NCBI GenBank assembly: GCA_963691885.1
Contig: OY829843.1
Location: forward strand, 4,526,001 to 4,590,000
Length of the DNA stretch: 64,000 bases
Source of the DNA: G963691885 sp963691885
GTDB taxonomy: Bacteria > Pseudomonadota > Alphaproteobacteria > UBA8366 > Aestuariispiraceae
Direction of reading: 5' to 3'
Shown here one piece after another: positions 28,429-37,117 of the stretch (the first letter of the stretch is position 1; every line of letters begins with the position of its first letter). The notes below the pieces were generated by a model that was not told where the DNA came from, did not search any database, and was given only the letters and a program-made list of their open reading frames with translations. Made by a program: the position numbers and the translations under genes.

Positions 28429-29238
28429 ATGCTTAGATCAACAGCTCTCATCTTGTTCACCCTTTGCCTTGCCGGGTGCAGTTTCACGCCGGAAGCAAGC
28501 GCCGACAATTGTGGGGACGGTGTTCCCTGCGCATTGGGGGATCGAGAATACCATGTGCGTACACCGCCCGGCTGGGATGGTGAGACTAAGCTGCCGGTTC
28601 TGCTGCACTATCATGGTTGGGGCCGCCGCGGCGATCGTGTCCTGACCAGCAAAAGGGTCGGTGAACAGGTTGCTGAAAAAGGATATCTTCTTGTTGCCCC
28701 GGATGGCCTCTACCGATCTTGGCAATTCCGGGGATATGACGATCAGGACATCGTCTTTACCGACGCCATTTTTGAAGACCTTGCAAAACGCTTTCCCATC
28801 GACCGTGACCGAATTTACGTCTCGGGATTCTCCTATGGGGGCGCGATGGCCTGGCGATACGCCTGCAACGGCGAAACCCCTGTCGCCGGCTTTTTCCCGA
28901 TCGCCGGTATGTTGCCTGCCAATTCACTGGATGATTGCAGCCGTGAAACGGTAACGATGCGCCACGCCCATGGATTAAAAGACCGCGTGATGCGGATATA
29001 CAGCGACGAAGGCGAACCGTTTTCAACCGCGATGAGCCCGCTTGTCGATCTGAACCAATGTAGCGCGACCCCTTCAGTCACGGTTCAGGAAGCAGGTCAT
29101 GAGTGCCAAATCTGGAACCAGTGCAATGGCGGGGCCTCTCTCGCCCTGTGCCTGAGCGAAACCGGCCACCGTATTCCGAAAAACTGGATCACCCATTCCT
29201 TGGACTGGGCTGACCAGCAACAAGCCAGCGCTGAATAG
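28429..29238 (+). CDS. Polyhydroxybutyrate-depolymerase/feruloyl-esterase-like lipoprotein
   Basis: 269 residues. Lipoprotein signal with lipobox LAGC (residues 14-17), then an esterase-D/LpqC-type alpha/beta hydrolase. It has LLHYHGWGRRGDR (oxyanion region), the nucleophile elbow YVSGFSYGGAMAWRYAC, and a likely catalytic His in ETGHRIPKNW. Several cysteines suit disulfides in the periplasm. It probably cleaves hydroxyacid or aromatic esters. The following DMT gene begins 2 nt after its stop. Confidence 0.8.
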   Translation: MLRSTALILFTLCLAGCSFTPEASADNCGDGVPCALGDREYHVRTPPGWDGETKLPVLLHYHGWGRRGDRVLTSKRVGEQVAEKGYLLVAPDGLYRSWQFRGYDDQDIVFTDAIFEDLAKRFPIDRDRIYVSGFSYGGAMAWRYACNGETPVAGFFPIAGMLPANSLDDCSRETVTMRHAHGLKDRVMRIYSDEGEPFSTAMSPLVDLNQCSATPSVTVQEAGHECQIWNQCNGGASLALCLSETGHRIPKNWITHSLDWADQQQASAE

Positions 29239-29240
29239 CC

Positions 29241-30160
29241 ATGAACGCATCGGCCGGCCCCGATCGCACCATTCTTGGTATTGTTCTGATCCTGGGGTCG
29301 GTCCTGATCATGGCGTTTGCCGATGCTGTGGTGAAACTGGTCAGTTCCGATCTGTTGCTGTGGCAGATTTTTCTGATCCGGTCCCTGTTTGCCATTCCGT
29401 TTCTCTTCGCGTTTTTCCAATTCGCCAAAAAAAACCCGAAGCCGAAACATGTCCCCTGGGCTTTGGCGCGAAGTGCCCTTCTGGTTTTAACCTGGTTGGC
29501 GTTTTACGCCTCGCTCCCCTATCTCACCCTCTCTATCGCGGCGGTTGCGGTCTATACCAACCCGATCATCACCGTTTTGCTGACCGCTTTCCTTCTAAAT
29601 GAACGTGTGATGGGGCGGCAATGGCTGGGAGTTCTTGTTGGATTTCTGGGGGTGATCGCCATTCTGAAGCCTGGAACAGATGCGTTTTCCTGGTACGTGT
29701 TCCTGCCGCTCTTGGCCGCCCTGTTCTATTCGCTTGCCATGGTCCTGACCCGCAGCAAATGCCGCGACGAAGAACCTGAAAGCCTCTCCATGAGTTTGCA
29801 CATCTTGTTTGTGGTTACAGGCCTGACCGGCATCCTGGCCTTGACAGTGATCAATCCTGCGCCAGAAACGCGTGCAACCTATCCCTTCCTGATCGGTGAG
29901 TGGATGGATATGGGTCCGCGTGAATGGGCCTGATGGCGCTGCTTGGCCTGTTGGCCACTATCTATTTCACTGGTGTCGCAAAGGCCTATCAGGTCGCCTC
30001 CCCTTCGATTATCGCGGTGTTTGACTATGCCTATCTGATTTCAGCGGCAATCTGGGGTTTCACCTTCTTTGCGGAGACACCGGACATGCTGACAATTGCC
30101 GGGATGGCACTGATCACCATCGCAGGCTTGATGGTAACGATCAAAACGAAACCACGTTGA
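29241..30160 (+). pseudogene. EamA/DMT-family transporter, frameshifted
   Basis: A 10-helix drug/metabolite exporter gene interrupted near its last third. The first frame (29241-29933) encodes the first EamA repeat and most of the second, ending GPREWA then TGA. The continuation (from about 29924 to 30160) is one frame back, giving LMALLGLLATIYFTGVAKAYQ to the end. Restoring one C in the GGGCC tract at about 29928 would rejoin them as PREWALMALLG. Either a recent inactivating deletion or an assembly error in a short homopolymer. Intact length would be about 306 residues, normal for the family. Confidence 0.85.
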
Positions 30161-30616
30161 TCAACTCTCGTCTTTGGAATGATCCGGGCGCCAGGGCGTC
30201 GGCCAGGTTTCCCCCATATCCTCCAACCCGCACCGCAAGGTTCCGACGAGCAGGCGGATCGCGCAATTACCGGCAAATTGCAGGACGACGGCGCCTTTAC
30301 CTTCACCCGCGCCGTCCGGATCATAGGCGATGGTCAGAAGGGAGAGCATGATATCCGGATTGCTGCGATCGATCCCGCGATACTGGACCTTTTCAACACT
30401 TTCAAACCGCATCGAGGCGTGAATGCGTTCGTAGGGTCCCTCTTCGCCCGCCTTTTCCCAGCAGAACCGGTTAAAAACAATCAGGAAACGGTTTGCGTCG
30501 GACTGAAAGCTGATATCACCGACAGGGACAAGGGCATCCTGCAGCATGGACCCAATGACCGAGAGGTCTTGAAGACTGTGGGCCACAAGCCGCAGGTTCT
30601 GTTCACCGCTTTGCAT
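30161..30616 (-). CDS. DUF2948-family protein
   Basis: 151 residues matching DUF2948, a small alphaproteobacterial family nearly always found next to murA. It contains LRLVAHSLQDLSVIGSMLQDALVPVGDISF at the N terminus and GNCAIRLLVGTLRCGLEDMGETW near the end. It lies 65 nt after murA on the same strand. The function is unknown; conserved linkage suggests a role with envelope synthesis or the hisD-linked cluster. Confidence 0.85.
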   Translation of the reverse strand: MQSGEQNLRLVAHSLQDLSVIGSMLQDALVPVGDISFQSDANRFLIVFNRFCWEKAGEEGPYERIHASMRFESVEKVQYRGIDRSNPDIMLSLLTIAYDPDGAGEGKGAVVLQFAGNCAIRLLVGTLRCGLEDMGETWPTPWRPDHSKDES

Positions 30617-30681
30617 ATCGTCTTTTGCCTTAACAGGCGTCCTATCAAACCGGCGAGCCCCTATGGATTTCGGGCTGACGA

Positions 30682-31947
30682 TCAGGCGGACACACGCTCA
30701 ATATCTGCGCCACAGGCGCTCAGTTTCTCTTCCAGCCGCTCATAGCCGCGGTCAAGATGATACACACGGTTTACCGTGGTTTCCCCTTTTGCAGCAAGGG
30801 CGGCGATCACTAACGAGACCGACGCGCGTAAATCTGTCGCCATTACTTCCGCCCCGGTCAGGTCCGACGTCCCCCGCACCATGGCAGAACGGCCATGCAG
30901 GTTTACATTCGCCCCCATGCGCATCAATTCCGGTACATGCATGAAACGGTTCTCAAAGATCGTCTCGGTAATCATTGAGGCACCATCCGCCGTCGCCAAA
31001 AGGGCCATCATCTGGGCCTGAAGGTCGGTCGGAAAACCGGGATAGGGTTCTGTCATCACATCGATCCCGGTAACCGCATCGGCCTGAACCCGAAAACCGT
31101 CTTCGGTTTCGGTGACCGAAACGCCAGCCGCCTGAAGATGATCGGTCACCGCCTGCATCATTTCCAGATTGGCACCTCGCAGTTCAACATCACCGCGGGT
31201 CGCAGCAGCCGCCATCGCATAGGTCCCGGTTTCAATCCGATCGCCGATCACACGGTGTTCCGCACCGTGAAGCTTTTCGACACCCTCAACGGTAATGATA
31301 TCCGTCCCGATGCCTTCGATCCGAGCCCCCATTGCAACAAGGCAATTTGCCAGATCAACAACCTCCGGCTCCCGCGCCGCATTGACCAACCGGGTGGTAC
31401 CTTTGGCCAGGGACGCCGCCATTAGCAGGTTCTCCGTGGCCCCGACAGAGACCTGCGGGAAGACAACTTCACCCCCAATCAGGCCACCCGGCGCGCGGGC
31501 AATCACATAGCCACTGTCCAGTTCGATCTCCGCCCCCAGGCTTTGAAGGCCTTTCAGATGCAGATCAACCGGACGCGTTCCAATCGCGCAGCCACCGGGC
31601 AATGAGACCTTGGCCTCTCCGCACCGAGCAACCAGCGGTCCCAGGACCAGAACGCTTGCGCGCATCTTGCGGACAAGCTCATAAGGGGCAGTGGTGGAGG
31701 TGATGGTCGGCGTTGACATCGTGAAACACCGGCTGCCAGCGACATGCTTGATGGTCAGGGTCATTCCATGCTGCACCAGCAGATGACCCAAGGTTTCGAT
31801 ATCTGCCAAGAGCGGCAGATTGCTCAGTGTCAGTGGCTCATCAGTCAAAAGCCCGGCTGTCATAAGGGGCAGGGCCGCGTTTTTCGCCCCGGCTATCTGG
31901 ATGACACCCTGCAGGCGGTTTCCACCGCGAATTTTAATCCTGTCCAT
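30682..31947 (-). CDS. murA: UDP-N-acetylglucosamine 1-carboxyvinyltransferase
   Basis: MurA, about 421 residues, transfers enolpyruvate from PEP to UDP-GlcNAc in the first committed step of peptidoglycan synthesis. IRGGNRLQGVIQIAGAKNAALPLM is the N-terminal signature and the catalytic cysteine is in SLPGGCAIGTRPVDLHL (target of fosfomycin). EPYPGFPTDLQAQMMAL and the final YHLDRGYERLEEKLSACGA are also canonical. The frame is open 43 codons upstream, but the ATG at 31947 has GGAGGT just before it and fits family length. Confidence 0.96.
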   Translation of the reverse strand: MDRIKIRGGNRLQGVIQIAGAKNAALPLMTAGLLTDEPLTLSNLPLLADIETLGHLLVQHGMTLTIKHVAGSRCFTMSTPTITSTTAPYELVRKMRASVLVLGPLVARCGEAKVSLPGGCAIGTRPVDLHLKGLQSLGAEIELDSGYVIARAPGGLIGGEVVFPQVSVGATENLLMAASLAKGTTRLVNAAREPEVVDLANCLVAMGARIEGIGTDIITVEGVEKLHGAEHRVIGDRIETGTYAMAAAATRGDVELRGANLEMMQAVTDHLQAAGVSVTETEDGFRVQADAVTGIDVMTEPYPGFPTDLQAQMMALLATADGASMITETIFENRFMHVPELMRMGANVNLHGRSAMVRGTSDLTGAEVMATDLRASVSLVIAALAAKGETTVNRVYHLDRGYERLEEKLSACGADIERVSA

Positions 31948-32194
31948 GCCACCTCCACTGCGACCGGAGTCCCGACCGCCGTCTTCTCTATCGTTGTTTT
32001 GGGGCTTTTCCGTCATCAGGGCAATGCGGGAATCGTCTGGCGCCATTTCACATCTCTCTTTCACTGTCGTGGCCATCTAAAGACAGCCTGTCTTCATTCA
32101 ATCCGGGTTGACCCGGGGCGGTCCAAAGGGATTACAGGTCACCATGGTCAAAAGCCGACGATTCCACGGCCATGCTGTGACCCGTCACGAAACC

Positions 32195-32749
32195 CTACAA
32201 TTTGGGCAAGGTCACCCCGGTTTGCCCCATATATTTCCCGGCCCGATCCGCATAGGACGTCTCACAGGGGCCCGCCCCCTGCAGGAACAGAAACTGACAT
32301 GCCCCTTCATTGGCATAAATCTTTGCCGGCAGGGGCGTCGTGTTGGAAAATTCCAGCGTCACATGCCCTTCCCATTCAGGCTCAAGCGGCGTGACATTGA
32401 CGATAATCCCGCAGCGCGCATAGGTCGATTTGCCAAGACAAATCACCAGGACGTCGCGGGGGATGCGGAAATACTCCACCGTGCGGGCCAGTGCAAAGGA
32501 ATTCGGCGGAATGACACAGACATCAGACTTGCGCTCGACAAAGCTGCTATCCGAGAATTCCTTCGGGTCCACTATGGCATTGTCAACATTGGTGAAAATC
32601 CAGAACTCATCGGACACCCGCGCATCATAGCCATAGGAGGAGACCCCATAGGAAATCACCCCTTCCCGCTTTTGCGCGTCCACGAAAGGTTCGATCATCT
32701 TCTCTTCCAACGCGCGCTCGCGGATCCATGTGTCCGGCAAAATGCCCAT
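32195..32749 (-). CDS. dcd: dCTP deaminase
   Basis: 184 residues; deaminates dCTP to dUTP for thymidylate synthesis. Family motifs are GVSSYGYDARVSDEFWIF, FALARTVEYFRIPRDVLVICLGKSTYARCGIIVNVTPLEPEWEGHVTLE (nucleotide and catalytic region) and CQFLFLQG. Full-length homotrimer subunit. It is downstream of the small basic protein gene on the same strand. Confidence 0.97.
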   Translation of the reverse strand: MGILPDTWIRERALEEKMIEPFVDAQKREGVISYGVSSYGYDARVSDEFWIFTNVDNAIVDPKEFSDSSFVERKSDVCVIPPNSFALARTVEYFRIPRDVLVICLGKSTYARCGIIVNVTPLEPEWEGHVTLEFSNTTPLPAKIYANEGACQFLFLQGAGPCETSYADRAGKYMGQTGVTLPKL

Positions 32750-32827
32750 TTCTATAACTCCCCATTCGGCCTGATGCCTTTCAGTGACATTCAGTCCGCT
32801 TGAAATCCATGTTCAACAAATTCTCGA

Positions 32828-33001
32828 TCAGCTGTCATTCGACCCCTTCGATCCATTGTCAGCTGTACTGTCCGATTGCCGTTCCCGCCTCTGCTGCTTT
32901 CGCTTGCGCAAATTCTCTCGCAGGCGGGCCGCAAGGCGTTCTTCCCGCTCCTGATTCTTGGGCGGTGCCGGACCCTTTGTTTTTCTCTCAGTATCGCTCA
33001 T
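32828..33001 (-). CDS. Small, highly charged basic protein (57 residues)
   Basis: Reads MSDTERKTKGPAPPKNQERE and then an arginine/glutamate/glutamine-rich single helix (RLAARLRENLRKRKQQRRER) with a polar tail. The ATG has AGGAAAAGG just upstream. No domain is recognised. The composition suggests a small nucleic-acid- or ribosome-associated protein, similar in style to conserved short alphaproteobacterial proteins. Confidence 0.65.
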   Translation of the reverse strand: MSDTERKTKGPAPPKNQEREERLAARLRENLRKRKQQRRERQSDSTADNGSKGSNDS

Positions 33002-33183
33002 AGCCTTTTCCTATCGCCCGATTCCGGGACTGGGACCAGCCTTTCAACAGGCTTACTACGGGATTTATTCAGTGACAGGAAAAAACTCAGGAGAGAGCGT
33101 TAGAGAGGCGCTTGCAGCATCCTTTTGCCTGTGGCATACACCGCGCCGTCGCTTTAGACACAGCGCTTAAACACACACGCGTC

Positions 33184-33258
33184 GCTGCCGTAGCTCAGGG
33201 GTAGAGCACTCCATTGGTAATGGAGAGGTCGACAGTTCAAATCTGTCCGGCAGCACCA
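33184..33258 (+). tRNA. tRNA-Thr (GGT)
   Basis: Full cloverleaf: acceptor GCTGCCG / CGGCAGC, D-arm GCTCAGGGGTAGAGC, anticodon stem CTCCA/TGGAG with loop TTGGTAA (anticodon GGT), T-arm with GTTCAAATC, discriminator A and encoded CCA. Its 3' end faces the accessory region. Confidence 0.95.
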
Positions 33259-33494
33259 TAAAAATCAATAGTTTATCTCAAAATTTCGAATTCTTACAGG
33301 TTGGTTATAGCAACGTGTAGCTGCAAGCAGATTGCCGGAAGGTCCCTAACCGCCCTCAGATCATAGTCGAAATGAAATATAAAACGATACGGATCTCTAT
33401 AAACTCGAGGCGTGCAAGGCGCTATAACCATCCCTCATAGAGGTCCACCCTCGTTTTATAAATTATGCTACCAAACTTACTGAAACTTCCTCCC

Positions 33495-33834
33495 CGTCTA
33501 GCCCACTCTTTCTAGGCCACTGCTTTGGTGTTTTTCTATCAAGGTTTCCGGGACTGGTGGCCTCATGTTAAGAGCGTGATATGTTCGTATACTGTTATAT
33601 TGCCATAGTCAGGAGTTGATCGCGATCAGAGCCTGTCCTGTGGTATGGAACTAATCGGCGTTCAATACCTCTCGACGTAGAGTACCATTGAAGCGTTCTT
33701 TGTATCCGTTTTCCCAGCGACTACCGGGATAGATCTGGATCGATTTTACACCAACTTTACGGAGCCACGTTTGTAAATTTGCCGCGATGCACTCTGAACC
33801 CTTGTCCGAGCGAAAATAGCTGCGTTTACCTCGC
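33495..33834 (-). pseudogene. IS3-family (type B) transposase remnant, OrfB 3' part
   Basis: Diverged minus-strand copy of the right end of the IS at 34810-36012. It keeps the terminal GTCTAGCCC and codes for fragments such as YFRSDKGSECIAANLQTWL and PGSRWENGYKERFNG (DDE region) with later frame breaks. It is cut at 33835 by the type-A IS; the matching OrfA part lies at 36013-36402. The 236 nt from the tRNA to this point hold nothing I can identify. Confidence 0.75.
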
Positions 33835-33891
33835 TGACCCTCCCCCACTGAATTGGTCCACCGCTATAGTTAAGAAAACGGAGGATCATAG

Positions 33892-34170
33892 ATGGCCAGT
33901 TACAAGCATAAGCCCGAAGAGATCGTAGCGAAGTTGCGCCAAGTTAACGTTTTGGTCGGCCAAGGCCAGAGCCGCCTTGATGCGATACGGTCGATAGGGA
34001 TTGTTGAGCAGACGTATTATCGCTGGCGGAAGCAATATGGTGGTATGGGAACTGATCAGGTTCGCGAGTTGAAGCGTTTGCAGCAGGAGAATGAGCGACT
34101 ACGTCGTGCAGTCTCGGATCTAACCCTCGATAAGTTGATACTGAAGGAAGCTGCGAAGGGAAACTTTTAA
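33892..34170 (+). CDS. IS3-family transposase OrfA (type A, copy 1)
   Basis: 92 residues: helix-turn-helix (EEIVAKLRQVNVLVGQGQSR, YYRWRKQYGG) plus a leucine-zipper-like coiled coil (ELKRLQQENERLRRAVSDL). It ends at a TTTTAA that would allow a -1 shift into OrfB. It differs in a few residues from copies 2 and 3. Confidence 0.9.
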   Translation: MASYKHKPEEIVAKLRQVNVLVGQGQSRLDAIRSIGIVEQTYYRWRKQYGGMGTDQVRELKRLQQENERLRRAVSDLTLDKLILKEAAKGNF

Positions 34171-34211
34171 GCCCTTCGCGCCGTCGTGCCTGTATTGATC
34201 ATCTTCGGAAC

Positions 34212-34809
34212 ATGATGCCTGTGTCTGAACGTCGTGTTTGCGCTGTTCTGGGGCAACACCGTTCCACACAACGGCACGTTCCCAAGTGTCGTGATGATGA
34301 AGAGCGTCTGATAGCCGATATGGTCGAACTGACCCGTCAGTACGGGCGATATGGCTATCGTCGGATTGCTGCGCTGTTGAGAGACAGTGGCTGGCAAATC
34401 AATGACAAGAGGGTCGAGCGGTTATGGCGACGCGAAGGGTTGAAGGTTCCCATGAAGCAACCGAAGAGAAGACGGCTTTGGCTGAATGATGGATCGTGTG
34501 TTCGTCTGCGACCTCAGCACACCGATCATGTTTGGTCATACGATTTCGTACATCACCGAACAGAAGATGGAAGAGCATTCAGGATGCTCAATATCCTGGA
34601 TGAATACAGCCGTGAATGTCTGTCGATCCGTGTCAGACGAAAGCTCAACTCGACTGACGTGATCAATGTTCTGACCGATCTCTTCATCTTACGGGGCATT
34701 CCCAGATATATCAGATCTGACAATGGGCCGGAGTTTGTTGCCAAAGCGGTCAGAAAATGGATCAAGGCCGTTGGCGCCAGCACTGCTTACATAGAACCGG
34801 GGTCCCCCT
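34212..34809 (+). pseudogene. IS3-family transposase OrfB (type A, copy 1), truncated
   Basis: It keeps the N-terminal HTH_21 part (SERRVCAVLGQHRSTQRH) and the rve integrase core with the first two acidic residues of the DDE triad (VWSYDFVH, SDNGPEF). It is cut after YIEPGSP by the type-B IS, so the third acidic residue (in WENGYCESFN of intact copies) is lost. Not functional. Confidence 0.88.
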
Positions 34810-34864
34810 TGTCTAGCCCCCCTAAAACTGTGCCATTCTTTGGTTAGCTTTGGAGGGTTTATTG

Positions 34865-35152
34865 ATGGCACGGAAGCGTTATTCGGATGAGGATGTTTTG
34901 CGTCTTCTTCGAGAGATTGAAGTTCATTTAGCGACAGGCGTTGATGTGCCGACGGCGTGTCGATCAGCTGGCATCAGTGACGCAACCTATTACACCTGGC
35001 GTAAGAAGTTTGGCGGTATGGGTCGATCGCAACTTTCTGAGATGAAGGCACTCCAGAAAGAGAATAGTCGATTGAAGAAAATCGTGGCGGAACTGGAGTT
35101 GGATAAGCTGATCCTCAAGGAGAGCCTTGATTTTTTAAAGCCCAAGGCCTGA
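34865..35152 (+). CDS. IS3-family transposase OrfA (type B)
   Basis: About 95 residues, starting MARKRYSDEDVLRLLREIEV after GGAGGG. Helix-turn-helix (GVDVPTACRSAGISDATYYT) followed by a coiled coil (LQKENSRLKKIVAELELDKL). A T6A3G stretch near its end is a likely -1 slippage site for OrfAB. Confidence 0.92.
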   Translation: MARKRYSDEDVLRLLREIEVHLATGVDVPTACRSAGISDATYYTWRKKFGGMGRSQLSEMKALQKENSRLKKIVAELELDKLILKESLDFLKPKA

Positions 35153-35226
35153 GCATTGATCAGCTTCGTCAGGCCATCATTCATACTCGTCAGAAGCTGG
35201 GGACATCCGAGCGACGTACATGTCAG

Positions 35227-36009
35227 GTGATTGGCGTCAATCGCTCAACACATCAGTACAAAGCAGTACTGAAGAACAACGAAGAAGATCTGCGCCTTGC
35301 AGTCATCCGGCTGGCCAAGCAATACGACCGATACGGATACCGCAAGATCGCTCAGCTTCTTCGCATCGAAGGCTGGTTGGTCAATCACAAGACGGTTGAA
35401 CGATTGTGGCGCGAAGAAGGGCTACAGCTTCCGGCGCGTCATAAGAAACGCAAGCGCCTGTATCTCAAAGATAGCTCCGTCATTCGGCTGCGACCCCAGT
35501 ACTCTAATCACATCTGGTCGGTCGACTTTGTGCACGACAAGCTCAGCAATGGCCGGGCCTACAAGATGCTGACTGTGCTGGATGAATACACACGTGAAGC
35601 TCTCTGCGTTTCTGTCAGAAGCCGGATGAACGCCAATGATGTCCTAGAAGCTCTTTACCCACTTATCCTGGAGCGAGGGAAGCCCAGCTATATCCGCTCG
35701 GACAATGGCCCGGAGTTCATCGCGGCAAACCTACAAGCGTGGCTCCGGAACGTTGGCGTGACACCGATCCAGATCTATCCTGGTAGTCCCTGGGAAAACG
35801 GATACAACGAACGCTTCAATGGAACACTGCGTCGAGAGGTACTGAACGCCGAGTGGTTCCACACGACACGACAGGCTCAGATCGCAATCAACTCCTGGCT
35901 AAGGCAGTATAACAGGATACGGCCACATCACGCTCTTAATATGAGGCCACCAGTCCCTGAAACCTTAATAGAGAAACGCCAAATCAGTGGCCTAGAAAGT
36001 GGGGGCTAG
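35227..36009 (+). CDS. IS3-family transposase OrfB (type B)
   Basis: 260 residues with HTH_21 (YDRYGYRKIAQLLRIEGWLV) and the rve DDE core: Asp in IWSVDFVHDKL, Asp in RSDNGPEF and Glu in WENGYNERFNG. Intact, so this copy may still be active. It is normally made as an OrfAB fusion by -1 frameshifting. Confidence 0.93.
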   Translation: MIGVNRSTHQYKAVLKNNEEDLRLAVIRLAKQYDRYGYRKIAQLLRIEGWLVNHKTVERLWREEGLQLPARHKKRKRLYLKDSSVIRLRPQYSNHIWSVDFVHDKLSNGRAYKMLTVLDEYTREALCVSVRSRMNANDVLEALYPLILERGKPSYIRSDNGPEFIAANLQAWLRNVGVTPIQIYPGSPWENGYNERFNGTLRREVLNAEWFHTTRQAQIAINSWLRQYNRIRPHHALNMRPPVPETLIEKRQISGLESGG

Positions 36010-36012
36010 ACA

Positions 36013-36402
36013 TTGTTCTTCCGTACTGCTTTGTACTGATGTGTTGAGCGATTGACGTCAATCACTCGACATGTACGTCGCTAGGATATTCCCAGCTTCT
36101 GACGAGTATGAATGATGGCCTGACGAAGCCGATCAATACTCAAGCCTTGGGTTTTAACAAAATCGGGGCTCTCCTTTAGGATCAACTTATCCAGCTCCAG
36201 TTCCGCCACCATTTTCTTCAATCTACTATTCTCTTTTTGAAGTGCCTTCATCTCAGAAAATTGCAATCGACCCATACCGACAAACCTCTTACATCAGGCG
36301 TAGTACGTTGCGTCACTGATGCCTGCAGATCGACAGGCCGTCGGCACGTCAACACTCGTCAATTAGGCGTAGACATAATAATGTGTTTCGCTTCCGTGTT
36401 TT
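36013..36402 (-). pseudogene. IS3-family (type B) remnant, OrfA part
   Basis: Diverged minus-strand OrfA with LQFSEMKALQKENSRLKKMVAELELDKLILKES and the beginning of OrfB. Several stops and lost starts. It is the other half of the remnant at 33495-33834, split by the A1/B insertions and with about 400 nt of OrfB missing. Confidence 0.75.
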
Positions 36403-36705
36403 AACTCAATCTTTAGCCTATTTGCTTGCTGATTCTTTAACTGCAGAAAACACTCTTCCAAAATTAATTGCTGTTTCACTATGCATGCAACGCCTGAGGT
36501 TCATGTAATTCATTTTACTCACACGCCAAAACACTGACGTCTCCGACACCGATTTACCTTGCCGATACCTTTTCGCCCCCAAATGAGGGTTCTTCTTATG
36601 ATTAGTTTTTCGTAACGATACGACAAGTTCAATAACGATCGAGACACTGAACCACGTCGTCGTCATTGCAGCTCTAAAATAGATTTTACAGCAAAGGAGT
36701 AAAAA
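36403..36705. promoter_or_regulatory. Promoter region of the chemotaxis cassette
   Basis: About 300 nt, AT-rich. It holds the motif CCCCCAAATGAGGG at 36576-36589 (117 nt before the next start), matching motifs elsewhere in the cassette, and a ribosome-binding site AAAGGAG just before 36706. A weak minus-strand frame here is not supported. Confidence 0.5.
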
Positions 36706-37077
36706 ATGTTTGGATTATTTCTAAGCCGAAAAAAAAACTACAAATTACCCAAGATCACGGAAGACCGCGTGGATGGCACAGGTGCAATTGTCGCATATGA
36801 TGAAACCAAGTTTCCCGTTATTAAGTTTTCACTTGCCGAACTAATTTTTAAAGCGCCTACAGCTACATTTAGTAAGGGTCAGGGATTTCAAGCTGATCTC
36901 ATCCTTCCGTCAGCAATACACGAACACGTAACACCCATCGACCTTGTGCCTTATGACGTTGATGATAAAGTCTTTTCTTGTGAACTGGTTAACCCGACGT
37001 ACACGGCTCTCATGAGCATCAGACAGTTTCTTCTGCGCCAACAGAATGCAGTTTCAAAAACAAGCTCAGCAAGTTGA
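36706..37077 (+). CDS. Small unknown protein preceding the Amt-chemoreceptor gene
   Basis: 123 residues with a clear AAGGAG site. The beta-rich middle (KFPVIKFSLAELIFKAPTAT, QGFQADLILPSAI, KVFSCELVNPTYTALMSIRQFL) resembles a degenerate PilZ-like barrel, but the c-di-GMP motifs (RxxxR, D/NxSxxG) are absent. It lies 40 nt before the Amt-chemoreceptor and is probably co-transcribed, so it may act on the same signalling. Assignment of a fold is only a guess. Confidence 0.6.
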   Translation: MFGLFLSRKKNYKLPKITEDRVDGTGAIVAYDETKFPVIKFSLAELIFKAPTATFSKGQGFQADLILPSAIHEHVTPIDLVPYDVDDKVFSCELVNPTYTALMSIRQFLLRQQNAVSKTSSAS

Positions 37078-37117
37078 AGCAGACGGCTGTTGTAACCAAA
37101 GGTACCCGGAGCACCAA

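Larger units (their letters stand above)
33835..34809 (+). mobile_element. IS3-family element type A, copy 1 (3'-truncated)
   Basis: Begins with the terminal TGACCCTCCCCCACTG shared with the complete copies at 43605-44822 and 52553-53770, inserted inside an older type-B remnant. The last ~240 nt and the other terminal repeat are missing because the type-B element at 34810 starts within OrfB and no remainder is found beyond it. Confidence 0.85.
34810..36012 (+). mobile_element. IS3-family element type B, complete
   Basis: 1203 bp with perfect 12-bp terminal inverted repeats TGTCTAGCCCCC / GGGGGCTAGACA enclosing intact orfA and orfB. It is inserted in IS copy A1. The flanks (CCCCT and TTGTT) do not form a target duplication, which suggests a later deletion or recombination at one side. 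Confidence 0.9.

Noticed and set aside
36418..36666. 82-codon minus-strand frame divergent from the chemotaxis cassette
   Set aside because: No ribosome-binding site or family; overlaps the promoter motif and decayed IS sequence.
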